A stretch of DNA of 27,780 bases, taken from the NCBI GenBank assembly GCA_937892225.1, contig CALAUH010000067.1, forward strand, positions 1-27,780, written 5' to 3'. Position numbers and translations under genes: made by a program. Below, one piece after another: positions 1-6,900 of this stretch (position 1 is its first letter; every line of letters starts with the position of its first letter). The notes under the pieces were generated by a model. It did not search any database. It was given only the letters and a program-made list of their open reading frames with translations, and was not told where the DNA came from. Source of the DNA: an uncultured Treponema sp. Lineage in GTDB: Bacteria; Spirochaetota; Spirochaetia; Treponematales; Treponemataceae.

Positions 1-31
1 CATATCTAAATTCAATTGGATGTATTGCCAT
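1..31 (-). CDS. purB: Adenylosuccinate lyase, first 10 codons only (runs off the left edge)
   Basis: The minus strand reads ATG at 31-29 and then codons for MAIHPIEFRY before the window ends. Archaeal adenylosuccinate lyases of methanogens begin with a very similar MAIHPI(D/E)(Y/F)RYG segment, so this is probably PurB, which cleaves SAICAR and adenylosuccinate in purine synthesis. A good ribosome binding site (GGAG at 42-39, seven bases from the ATG) supports the start. Only ten residues are visible, so the identification rests on this N-terminal signature alone. Confidence 0.6.
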   Translation of the reverse strand, partial: MAIHPIEFRY

Positions 32-372
32 TTAAACTCTCCTATATTTTAGATAATTTCATTTAATATCAATTTTTAATTTTTAAAATCATGTTTTTTA
101 AATCATATATTTTAAAATACATATTTATTTTTGAATTTTAGATTAAATATATTTTATTAATTTTTATATGATTTTCATCAATAAATTATAAAATATGGTT
201 TTATTTACAAAAATATTAATAAAATTTATAAACAACGATAATAAACTAATTATTAGAAATATATTCTATATTTATTCTAATTATTCTAATTATTCTAATT
301 ATTTTAATTATTTTAATTATTTTAATTATTTTAATTATTTTAATTATTTTATTTTTTTCATGGGGGATATGT
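32..372. other. AT-rich divergent intergenic region (purB / CPBP protease)
   Basis: This 341-bp gap separates the purB start (minus) from the first CPBP gene (plus). It is extremely AT-rich and holds several TATA-like strings (for example around 188-195 and 259-272), but no single promoter can be chosen. A 9-bp tandem repeat occupies 273-350. The open frame at 195-383 across the repeat codes only for YSN/YFN repeats and overlaps the CPBP start, so I do not treat it as a gene. Confidence 0.6.
273..350. repeat. 9-bp tandem repeat (TATTCTAAT / TATTTTAAT)
   Basis: Eight uninterrupted 9-bp units run from 273 to 344: three copies of TATTCTAAT followed by five of TATTTTAAT, then a degenerate ninth unit. 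The repeat ends about 20 bp before the CPBP start codon, so it probably lies in the promoter or 5' leader. Such arrays can change copy number by slippage. Confidence 0.9.
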
Positions 373-1179
373 ATGGATTTTAGTGTTAAGGATTTCAATG
401 TCCGCTTGAGAACAATCAGACTTTGGGAATTAATAGTTGCAATAATCATTTCATTCTTTTTAACAGGATTCGTTGAAAATTATTTTAATATAAGTTCATC
501 TCAATTTGAATATGTTCTTTTCTTTTGTTTCATGATGGTATTCTTTATGATTGCCACATATGGAACCACAGGATTCAACAAGGATGTCAATGACTTATTT
601 GAATTTAGCAATATTTTAAGGGTTTTGGTTTTAGTCATTTCAAACATGTTCATAGCATTCTTCATTCAAGCTCTGTTCTCCCCTATAGATGCAGTTATAG
701 GGGTGATAAATTCAATTTCCTTGCCTTTAATGGATATCAGTTCTGGCTCCACTAATCCTCTGCTTTTCATTATTGAGCTGTTTTCAGCAATCATCATTGC
801 ACCAATCTCTGAAGAATTGTTCTTTAGAGGGGTTCTGTTCAATAGGCTAAAAATCAGAAATGGATTCGTATTTGGTTTGATTGTATCCTCAGTTATTTTT
901 GGCTTATGTCATATCAACTATCCTGATCATATTGCACATATCACTTATACTTGCATTATGGGAATGAGCCTATGCATTCTATATTCCAGAACAGATAATT
1001 TATTGCTGAATATGGTTGTCCATTCAGTTTACAATCTCACATCCTATCTTATTGTATACACTCCATTACAATATTTGTTAGTAAGCGGGGAGTTAGGCAG
1101 CTTGATGGGATTGTTGCTTCTTTCATCACTCATATTCATGCCGATTTACATTCTTTATTTCACTTATAAGTTGAAATGA
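373..1179 (+). CDS. CPBP-family intramembrane glutamic protease (CAAX prenyl protease 2/Abi type)
   Basis: This 268-residue protein is a polytopic membrane protein of the CPBP (CAAX protease and bacteriocin-processing, Abi) family. The family motifs are all present: EE at 147-148 followed by R152 in SEELFFRG, H180 in FGLCH, and H217 with N221 in HSVYN. These residues form the active site of intramembrane glutamic proteases such as Rce1. The first 20 residues form a polar, arginine-rich cytosolic tag that is nearly the same in the next gene. The start at ATG 373 follows GGGGGAT at 362-368 and aligns with the start of the paralogue. The substrate is unknown. Prenyl-CAAX processing, bacteriocin-type maturation or general membrane-protein quality control are all possible, and no candidate peptide substrate is visible beside it. 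Confidence 0.88.
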   Translation: MDFSVKDFNVRLRTIRLWELIVAIIISFFLTGFVENYFNISSSQFEYVLFFCFMMVFFMIATYGTTGFNKDVNDLFEFSNILRVLVLVISNMFIAFFIQALFSPIDAVIGVINSISLPLMDISSGSTNPLLFIIELFSAIIIAPISEELFFRGVLFNRLKIRNGFVFGLIVSSVIFGLCHINYPDHIAHITYTCIMGMSLCILYSRTDNLLLNMVVHSVYNLTSYLIVYTPLQYLLVSGELGSLMGLLLLSSLIFMPIYILYFTYKLK

Positions 1180-1257
1180 AGTTTTATTTTTTATTTTTAA
1201 TGTATTGTTTGTTAAGAAGATGAATGATGTTTGGATTTAATAATTTTTTTAAAAAAA

Positions 1258-1267
1258 TTTATAAATA
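1258..1267 (+). promoter_or_regulatory. Archaeal TATA box for the second CPBP gene
   Basis: TTTATAAATA preceded by an A-run (a possible BRE) lies about 70 bp upstream of the ATG at 1337. With usual archaeal spacing, transcription would start near 1290 and leave a leader of about 45 nt. Confidence 0.5.
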
Positions 1268-1336
1268 ACATTTAATAATATGTATCTATAATTAAATTTC
1301 TAATAAATTTTAATTTTTAATTATTTGGTGTATAAA

Positions 1337-2137
1337 ATGGATTTTGATGTAAGTGACTTCAATGTAAGGCTTCGAACCATAAGGCTCAGGGAACTGGCTT
1401 TGGCAATTTTTGTTGCCTTTATCATAACATTGGTAATAGCTATGAGTTTTCCTGTCATAGAAAATGATGGGGATTTAATTGTCCTGCCATTATTGATATT
1501 GGTGCTTCTGTTCTTTGCATGGGCCTTAAGAGGTACACATGGTTTGAAAAATAATTTTTCCAAGATCTTAGAAAAGGAGAATAGGCGTGAAATTTTCTAT
1601 ATATTCATAATAAATCTCTTATTTGCATTTATCTTTGTATCAATCATTTCAAATTTGGATATATTCATTAATTTTGTTTATCCTGAAAATATGCCTATGC
1701 CTGATTTGCTTCCAGAAGTAATGGAACCATCCTCTCTCCTCTTTGATATAGTGTCTTCAATCATGATCGCGCCTGTTCTTGAAGAGTTGGCATTTAGGGG
1801 TGTCTTATTCAATAGATTAAAAATAAGGATTGGAATAATACCTGCTATGTTGTTATCTTCTGGAATCTTTGCAATTGGGCATGAATTTGGTGGAATTATA
1901 AGTGCATTCGTCTTTGGAATCTGCATGTGCATAATCTATTTGAAGACAGACAATATTCTTATGACCATGTCCATTCACTTCTTGAATAATCTTGTGGCGG
2001 TTTTTATTGATGCAAGCGGTTTGGAGCAACATCTTTTCCAACTGCCTTTAGCTCCAATCATATTAGTGCTTTCAGTAATTTCAGGTCTTTTAATACTCTT
2101 GTACATTCTCGAGAATTTTAGATCGTATAAGGCATGA
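1337..2137 (+). CDS. CPBP-family intramembrane glutamic protease, paralogue of the preceding gene
   Basis: From ATG 1337 the product has 266 residues. The frame is open from a TTG at 1325, but the ATG is preferred because GGTG at 1327-1330 is a correctly placed ribosome binding site and because the protein then starts MDFDVSDFNV, matching the previous CPBP protein. The motifs are E149-E150 with R154 (LEELAFRG), H182 (AIGHEFGG) and H214/N218 (HFLNN). About six to eight hydrophobic segments are visible. Seventeen of the first 20 residues equal those of the upstream protein, and the LFNRLKIR segment after the active site is also shared, while the loops between have diverged. The two genes are therefore an old tandem duplication. 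It has its own TATA box, so it need not be co-transcribed. The substrate is unknown. Confidence 0.88.
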   Translation: MDFDVSDFNVRLRTIRLRELALAIFVAFIITLVIAMSFPVIENDGDLIVLPLLILVLLFFAWALRGTHGLKNNFSKILEKENRREIFYIFIINLLFAFIFVSIISNLDIFINFVYPENMPMPDLLPEVMEPSSLLFDIVSSIMIAPVLEELAFRGVLFNRLKIRIGIIPAMLLSSGIFAIGHEFGGIISAFVFGICMCIIYLKTDNILMTMSIHFLNNLVAVFIDASGLEQHLFQLPLAPIILVLSVISGLLILLYILENFRSYKA

Positions 2138-2277
2138 TTCACTAATCATTCTTTTTTCATATCTTTCTATTTTTTCTATTCTTTTCACTTTTTTAATCAC
2201 TATTTCTTTACAGTTTTATATTTTTGATACTTTTCCAACCCCTATTTTATATGATTTTCACTCAAAATATCGAAACA

Positions 2278-2287
2278 TTTATATATG
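2278..2287 (+). promoter_or_regulatory. Archaeal TATA box for the XRE regulator operon
   Basis: The segment reads TTTATATATG in an ACATTTATATATGATG context. A start site about 25 bp downstream would fall inside the first palindrome of the operator cluster, giving a leader of roughly 105 nt before the ATG at 2417. Confidence 0.5.
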
Positions 2288-2372
2288 ATGTAACATAATT
2301 TTTACATATGGGGATGTAAAATAATTTTTACATTTGGAAATTATTTATTACATTTGTAATGTTTTCATTACA
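2288..2372. promoter_or_regulatory. Cluster of four ATGTAA/TTACAT palindromes, probable operator of the XRE regulator
   Basis: Two identical-geometry palindromes ATGTAA-N8-TTACAT occupy 2288-2307 and 2314-2333, 26 bp apart. The surrounding sequence is also directly repeated (ATAATTTTTACAT then A/T then TGG). They are followed by ATTACA-TT-TGTAAT at 2347-2360 and TGTAATG-TTTT-CATTACA at 2355-2372. All share the TTACA/TGTAA half-site. The cluster lies between the TATA box and the start codon of an XRE gene, which suggests negative autoregulation. This assignment is inferred from position and symmetry. Confidence 0.6.
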
Positions 2373-2416
2373 TTTTTTATTTCCATAATGAATCTAGCTA
2401 TTGTTTAAGTGATTAT

Positions 2417-2653
2417 ATGAAAACAATTATAAGATATTTGAGGCAGGAAATCAAGATGAGTCAACAGGACTTGGCTGAATCAGTCGGGGTGACTCGTCAG
2501 ACAATCAATGCCTTAGAAAACGGCCGGTATAATCCCTCTTTGCTTTTAGCATATAAATTGACAAGGGTCTTGAATGTAGCCACATATGGTGGGGATACAG
2601 ATTCATATTTAAGTATAGAGGATATTTTTAAATTTAGTGATGATGAACTTTAA
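2417..2653 (+). CDS. Small XRE/Cro-type helix-turn-helix transcriptional regulator
   Basis: This 78-residue protein is a single Cro/CI-type DNA-binding domain. The helix-turn-helix lies at about residues 14-33 (MSQQDLAESVGV followed by TRQTINALE), and ENGRYNPSLLLAYKLTRVL follows, as in the short YozG/YgzD-like regulators. In that group a short tail (V..IEDIF) normally follows directly. Here about ten extra residues (ATYGGDTDSY) separate VLNV from LSIEDIF. There is no strong ribosome binding site before ATG 2417. The palindrome cluster just upstream is a probable autoregulatory operator. The gene ends 33 bp before a DUF4013 membrane gene, so regulator and membrane proteins are probably one operon. 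Small XRE genes of this kind often sit beside membrane-protein genes. The signal sensed is unknown. Confidence 0.88.
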   Translation: MKTIIRYLRQEIKMSQQDLAESVGVTRQTINALENGRYNPSLLLAYKLTRVLNVATYGGDTDSYLSIEDIFKFSDDEL

Positions 2654-2686
2654 AAAATAATTTGAATTTTATTGGGGTTGATATAA

Positions 2687-3421
2687 GTGATATTAGATAT
2701 TTATAAGGATTCTTTGGAATATTCTGCAAAGGATTTGAAAACTTTATTGATATTGGGAGTAACTTACTTCTTAAGTTTCCTGTTCCTTCCAATATTCTTG
2801 ATTTACGGGTATTCATACAGAGTTACTAAAATCTCTGTAGAAGGTATGATAAACGGTAATGATCCATTACCTGAATTTGATAATGTTATTGACATGTTTG
2901 TTGATGGTATAAAGGTTGTTCTGACATATTTTGTCTATTGCCTGATTCCATTCTTGATTTTCATGTTATTTGCAATTGTCGCTAGTGCAATCGGCGGATA
3001 TGGTGAATCTGTATTGATGGGCATCGGTTCCATAGTAACTATTGTAGCTATTGTATTCGCTTACTTGATGAGCATGTTTGGTGTAGCTAATATGGCAAAC
3101 TATGACGGTTCATTGAAAAAGGCATTTGATTACAAGGAAATCATTGAAATCATAAAATCCATTGGTGTTGCAAGATGCATTGCCGCTTATCTTGGATTGA
3201 CAATTATTTGCTTTGCAATTTGGATTGTCGTTTTCCTATTGCTTTTATTCGTATTCGGATTCTTCGGAATCTTCACTGGATCTTTAGGATTTGATATGGC
3301 AGCAGGAGGAATATTTGCTGCAGGATTCCTTATAAGTTACTTTGTAATGTTGTTCATTGTAGGTCCTTATACCATGATCATGCAATCAAGAGCAACTGGA
3401 TTATTATACAATCTTCATTAG
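2687..3421 (+). CDS. DUF4013 family membrane protein
   Basis: This 244-residue, very hydrophobic protein has about five or six membrane segments (roughly 20-42, 78-100, 108-135, 163-192, 208-229). It carries the DUF4013 hallmark DPLPEFDNVIDMFVDGIK at 59-76, a polar loop after the first membrane segment, and a second conserved piece near 143-163 (KKAFDYKEI, then IKSIG). The start is GTG 2687, because the in-frame TTG upstream is followed at once by a stop; GGGG at 2674-2677 may serve as ribosome binding site. It follows the XRE gene by 33 bp and precedes a homologous gene by 12 bp. DUF4013 proteins are frequent in Methanobrevibacter and relatives, but no function is established. A permease-like or envelope role is only a guess. 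Confidence 0.8.
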   Translation: MILDIYKDSLEYSAKDLKTLLILGVTYFLSFLFLPIFLIYGYSYRVTKISVEGMINGNDPLPEFDNVIDMFVDGIKVVLTYFVYCLIPFLIFMLFAIVASAIGGYGESVLMGIGSIVTIVAIVFAYLMSMFGVANMANYDGSLKKAFDYKEIIEIIKSIGVARCIAAYLGLTIICFAIWIVVFLLLLFVFGFFGIFTGSLGFDMAAGGIFAAGFLISYFVMLFIVGPYTMIMQSRATGLLYNLH

Positions 3422-3433
3422 ACAGGTGGTTTT

Positions 3434-4285
3434 ATGAGCAGCATAACTGACGTTGTAAAGGAAGGATTGAAATATCCTTTCAATGATGGCAAAAAGGTTT
3501 TGACCTTAGGTATAATCTTAGTTGTTTCCAGTCTTGTTTCAATATTCATGGAATATATGGTCTTTGACAATATGAGAACATTGGCTAATGCCGCTCCTAT
3601 AAACACTGTTCAAGCGGCAATATCCGCTCTTCATCCAAGCAGTGTAGCATTGGTGGTATTGTCTTGGATTGTATCATTAATATTTGTCCTCTTTTGTGCA
3701 GGATACCTTTATAATGTAATCAAATATTCCATTGAAAAGAGATCTGACCTTCCAGGATTTTCAGACATCAAAGGAATCTTCGTAAATGGTATAAAAACAG
3801 TAATTGTTCAAATTGCATATATGATTTTGCCTTTAATCCTATTCTTCCTTGGATTGATGTTGGCTGTAAATGAGGCAGTAAGCAGTTCCGTCAATACAAT
3901 TGGCGGAATTATAATAGTCATTGCAATGATATTCCTAATATTTGCAGCTTTGGTGGAAATCATGGCAATCTGCAATATGGTTGCAAAAGATGACTTGAAG
4001 GCAGCATTTGACTTCAAAGGAATTTTAGCCCAAATCAAAAGCATCGGTTGGGGCAGATTCATTGGAATCATCATATTCTCTGGTGTAGTGATAGCAATCA
4101 TCTCAGTATTCTTTGAGTTAATATTTGGAGCAATAGCTACTGGTTTAAGCATCTTGTTAGGTTCTGCATTGGTGATGGTCTTAACCAAAACAATCTTGGA
4201 TTCCTTGCTTGTCAATCCATATATCAGTATTGTCTTAAGCAGAGTCTATGGATCCATTTATAGAGAAGCAAATAGTCTTGAATAA
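3434..4285 (+). CDS. DUF4013 family membrane protein, second copy
   Basis: This 283-residue membrane protein is a diverged homologue of the preceding gene. It keeps the signature loop (DLPGFSDIKGIFVNGIK at 105-121) and the C-terminal element LKAAFDFKGI...IKSIGWGR (188-208). The arrangement of hydrophobic segments is similar, with a longer N-terminal part (about 70 residues before the second membrane span). AGGTGG at 3424-3429, four bases before ATG 3434, is a strong ribosome binding site, and the gap from the previous stop is only 12 bp. The two genes are therefore surely co-transcribed. The paired paralogues could form a heteromeric membrane complex, which is inferred only from pairing. T-rich sequence follows the stop and may terminate transcription. 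Confidence 0.8.
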   Translation: MSSITDVVKEGLKYPFNDGKKVLTLGIILVVSSLVSIFMEYMVFDNMRTLANAAPINTVQAAISALHPSSVALVVLSWIVSLIFVLFCAGYLYNVIKYSIEKRSDLPGFSDIKGIFVNGIKTVIVQIAYMILPLILFFLGLMLAVNEAVSSSVNTIGGIIIVIAMIFLIFAALVEIMAICNMVAKDDLKAAFDFKGILAQIKSIGWGRFIGIIIFSGVVIAIISVFFELIFGAIATGLSILLGSALVMVLTKTILDSLLVNPYISIVLSRVYGSIYREANSLE

Positions 4286-4357
4286 TTTTTAAATTATTCT
4301 TTTTAATTTTTTCAAAAAAAAAAATAATTAACATAATATATCAAAAATTCGAAAAAT

Positions 4358-4383
4358 TAACTAAAATTTTTAACTAAAATTTT
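4358..4383 (+). repeat. 13-bp perfect tandem duplication upstream of the secreted-protein gene
   Basis: TAACTAAAATTTT occurs twice head to tail (4358-4370 and 4371-4383), ending 14 bp before the ATG at 4397. It lies where the promoter-proximal leader is expected, so it may affect expression, or it may be simple slippage. Confidence 0.8.
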
Positions 4384-4396
4384 TATAGGTGTAAAA

Positions 4397-5212
4397 ATGA
4401 AATTCAATTCAAAATATGCATATATCCTATCTGCATTATTCGTTCTTGCAATTGTAATTTCAAGTGTAGGGGCAGCAGATCTAGTGAAGGGGGACTTTGG
4501 AAATGAAGGTTTCCAAATAGATATTCCTTCAGGTAGTGACTTTTCAAAAGCGGCTACCACCAACTTGAACTTTGGCGACATGGCTATGAATATGGATGTT
4601 TTTGAAAACAAAGGAGACAATGCTAAGGACATTAGCTCAATCATTTATTTCAAAGACGGAACTCCAGATAAAGAAATCGTTTCAGACATGTTTGCTGACC
4701 TTAAAAAAGATGGAAAAGTCATTGAGGAAACCGATGATCTTCTTGTAGTCGAAACCCAAAATTCCAATGATTTCTTGAATTTTGACATTGGAAACGGATT
4801 TAATGATTTATGGAACTTTGCAGATGGAATCTTTTCATTCGGTGACAACAATATTGGTGTATCAACTCAAGATGCAGATGTAAAGGTATCTGGTGAAAAT
4901 GGAATAAATGTTGCTGATGCGGAAAATAACACTGTTTCAATATCATCTGAAGGATTACACGTCAGTGATGCAAGCGGTGAAGATGTCTCTATATCTGCTG
5001 ATGGAGTAAAAGTCTCTGGAGGAAACGATTCTGATGGGGAATCTGCAGATGCAAATGTTTCAGTTGATGCAGATGCCTTTGCAAATGTTGAAAATGGAGA
5101 TTATTTAATCTGCTTAAAAAATTCTGCAAATGATCAAATAATCATCATAACCGGAAACGATTTGGATTTAATGAAGTCAATTGCAGAAACTGCATCATTC
5201 AGTGAGAAATAA
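4397..5212 (+). CDS. Secreted protein of unknown function with a repeat-rich insert
   Basis: The 271-residue product starts with a clear signal peptide: KYAYILSALFVLAIVISSVGA, with a likely cut after residue 26 or 27 (VGA/AD). The mature N-terminal part (about 30-128) contains an IIYFKDG...DLLVVETQNS pattern. Residues about 157-228 form imperfect 17-18 residue repeats rich in Val, Ser, Asp and Gly (VKVSGENGINVADAENNT, VSISSEGLHVSDASGED, VSISADGVKVSGG), likely beta-strand. The C-terminal 40 residues (ENGDYLICLKNSAND, then a segment containing ITGNDLDLMKSIAETA) look like the continuation of the N-terminal domain, so the repeats may be an insertion in one small domain. AGGTG at 4387-4391 supports the start. 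The protein is acidic and has no visible anchor. A surface or adhesin-like role is possible but unproven. Confidence 0.75.
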   Translation: MKFNSKYAYILSALFVLAIVISSVGAADLVKGDFGNEGFQIDIPSGSDFSKAATTNLNFGDMAMNMDVFENKGDNAKDISSIIYFKDGTPDKEIVSDMFADLKKDGKVIEETDDLLVVETQNSNDFLNFDIGNGFNDLWNFADGIFSFGDNNIGVSTQDADVKVSGENGINVADAENNTVSISSEGLHVSDASGEDVSISADGVKVSGGNDSDGESADANVSVDADAFANVENGDYLICLKNSANDQIIIITGNDLDLMKSIAETASFSEK

Positions 5213-5292
5213 AATTTTAATTAATTTTATTCTCCAAATCTTTTTATCCAAAACTATTTATTTTTATTATTCCTCCAATTTTCATAGTTTTA

Positions 5293-5340
5293 GAATATTA
5301 TCATCATAATTATAAAAAAAATAATATGGTGATAATATTC
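5293..5340. terminator. Long hairpin between convergent genes, possible bidirectional terminator
   Basis: The 15-base arms GAATATTATCATCAT (5293-5307) and ATGGTGATAATATTC (5326-5340) match at 14 of 15 positions, and inner ATTAT/ATAAT can extend the stem. It lies between a plus-strand gene ending at 5212 and a minus-strand gene ending at 5425. T-tracts follow on the plus strand (5342-5430). A terminator role is likely, but a protein-binding palindrome is also possible. Confidence 0.5.
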
Positions 5341-5424
5341 TCACCTCATTTTATTATTTTCTCTTTTTTTTAATTATGATAATTGTTTTTTTATCATTTT
5401 TTTATCATTTTTGTTTTTTATTTT

Positions 5425-5802
5425 TTAACTGATCAATTCTTCAATTGATTTATATAACTCCTCTAAAATGGAATAGATCTTATCTCCAATGACTATTTTA
5501 GGTTCTATATTGGCACCATAGCTATTTAAAACCTTATTTTGGTATTGGATTTCTATTTTCCAAGTAAATCCTCCTTCCAATGTGCAGCCCATATACTCCT
5601 CTTCCAAATCCCAAAGACCTATTCTTTCAATATTTTCCCAAAATCTGGTCCATTTTTCCTCATCAATGCGGTTTATATCAATCATTTCAGGATTCGGGTC
5701 ATTTACCATAAGAATGTTATTGATTAGCTTTATGGATTTTGTTCCATTGAATTCATGTTTATAGCTTACTTCAAACAGCTCTGGGAGATAATCGCTTGTC
5801 AT
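5425..5802 (-). CDS. Small protein of unknown function, tryptophan-rich
   Basis: I do not recognise a named family for this 125-residue protein. It is cytosolic, with no signal or membrane segment. It has four Trp (51, 55, 64, 81) in a pattern KWTRFWENIERIGLW and then GGFTWKIEIQYQ, followed by a helical C-terminus (KIYSILEELYKSIEELI). This alternation of a helix and beta-strands with a Gly-Gly turn (77-78) looks like one compact alpha/beta domain. The start at 5802 has AGGAAAT eight bases upstream and a TATA-like ATATATAAG near 5878-5870 on the minus strand, both arguing for a real, singly transcribed gene. It is convergent with the secreted-protein gene. Confidence 0.7.
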   Translation of the reverse strand: MTSDYLPELFEVSYKHEFNGTKSIKLINNILMVNDPNPEMIDINRIDEEKWTRFWENIERIGLWDLEEEYMGCTLEGGFTWKIEIQYQNKVLNSYGANIEPKIVIGDKIYSILEELYKSIEELIS

Positions 5803-5905
5803 GTTGTATTTCCTATTTAATTATCAATCGATTTCAAATTTTTAATCAAATTAATTATTAATATTAAACTTATATATTATAAAATTTATAATTTAACTAA
5901 TTATC

Positions 5906-5931
5906 ATTTAAGCAATTTAATTTAAGCAATT
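5906..5931 (+). repeat. 12-bp direct repeat upstream of the third CPBP gene
   Basis: ATTTAAGCAATT occurs at 5906-5917 and again at 5920-5931, a 14-bp period. It sits 70-95 bp upstream of the CPBP start codon and could be a regulator site or simple AT-rich duplication. Confidence 0.6.
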
Positions 5932-5999
5932 ATAATTTAGTTAACTGAAATAAGTTTAAAATTAAATTCAACAACTTGAATAAATTAATGAGGATTGAT

Positions 6000-6815
6000 A
6001 TGATTAGATTCAATGATTATTTAGACAGATTATCCATTATTAAGGTTTTATCCTTCTTTTTATTGGTCATGTTGGTTCTCACATTAAGCACTATGGCCTT
6101 TGACTTTTATTTGGGAAACCTGTTTTTTAAATTCATATTGTATTCTGTCATGCTTTTGTTTTTTGTTTATAATTTTCATCAGATAGATTTGATTGAAAAT
6201 TCTGGTGATTCCTTTTTAGTTTCATTAAGATATGAATATGATTCAATTTTTGAAGTTTCAAACATTCAATCAATCTCATTTATTGTGGTTGCAAACATAC
6301 TTTTTGTTTCAACAATTTACTTCATTTTAAAGTATTTGGCAGGGTTATCTCTCATAAGCTTTGATTCTCCACTATTTGGAGATTTCAGTTCCTTAAGTGC
6401 TGAATTTCTATTATTGTATTTCATAACTGTAGTGATCCTATCTCCAATCATAGAAGAGCTATTGTTTAGAGGAATATTCTTAAGAAGATTCAACAAGGAA
6501 TTGGATAATTTGACATTGGCAATTCTGATTACCTCAATATTGTTTGGATTATGCCATGGATTCGGAGGCATTTTAGGAGCTATTCTATTTGGTATTTGCG
6601 TTTCAATGCTCTATATCAAGTCAAGGAATATTTTGGTGCCTATATTTGCTCACTTTTTGAATAATCTAATCTCATTCCTAATTGCACTTGCTGGAATCGA
6701 ATATTTCATTCAAGGAAATCTGATTGTGATTGTTTTGATAGTCATCTTAGCTATTGCCTCTAATTTTGTACTGTTCAAGGCAATTTTAAAGGAATGGCCT
6801 ACTAATATGGAATAA
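6000..6815 (+). CDS. CPBP-family intramembrane glutamic protease, third copy
   Basis: From ATG 6000 the product has 271 residues. Earlier in-frame starts exist at TTG 5976 and ATG 5988, but GAGG at 5990-5993 is correctly placed only for the ATG at 6000. The active-site motifs are complete: E152-E153 with R157 (IEELLFRG), H186 (FGLCHGFGG) and H218/N222 (HFLNN). About seven or eight hydrophobic segments surround them. The N-terminus (MIRFNDYLDRLSIIKVL) is shorter and only loosely like the tag of the other two CPBP proteins, so this is a more distant paralogue. The region GGxxGAxxFGICxxMLYxK resembles the second CPBP protein most. It is probably monocistronic. The substrate is unknown; the M50-type protease gene next to it makes an intramembrane-proteolysis neighbourhood. 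Confidence 0.87.
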   Translation: MIRFNDYLDRLSIIKVLSFFLLVMLVLTLSTMAFDFYLGNLFFKFILYSVMLLFFVYNFHQIDLIENSGDSFLVSLRYEYDSIFEVSNIQSISFIVVANILFVSTIYFILKYLAGLSLISFDSPLFGDFSSLSAEFLLLYFITVVILSPIIEELLFRGIFLRRFNKELDNLTLAILITSILFGLCHGFGGILGAILFGICVSMLYIKSRNILVPIFAHFLNNLISFLIALAGIEYFIQGNLIVIVLIVILAIASNFVLFKAILKEWPTNME

Positions 6816-6870
6816 AAAATCTTATTTTTACTTAAATTTTATATATTTTATATTTATAATAATCATAAAG

Positions 6871-6878
6871 TTTATAAT
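6871..6878 (+). promoter_or_regulatory. TATA box of the M50 protease gene (leaderless transcript likely)
   Basis: TTTATAAT is centred about 27 bp before ATG 6901. No ribosome binding site precedes the ATG. This spacing puts the transcription start at or next to the start codon, as in leaderless archaeal mRNAs. Confidence 0.55.
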
Positions 6879-6900
6879 ACTTTAAAATATAATTTATCTT

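Noticed and set aside
195..383. 62-residue frame with YSN/YFN repeats
   Set aside because: It is just the 9-bp DNA repeat read through, overlaps the CPBP start and has no ribosome binding site.
246..449. Minus-strand frame over the same repeat
   Set aside because: Ile-Lys repeat product antisense to the CPBP gene; repeat artefact.
3808..4215. 135-residue minus-strand frame inside the second DUF4013 gene
   Set aside because: Antisense shadow of a well-supported membrane protein; no motifs of its own.
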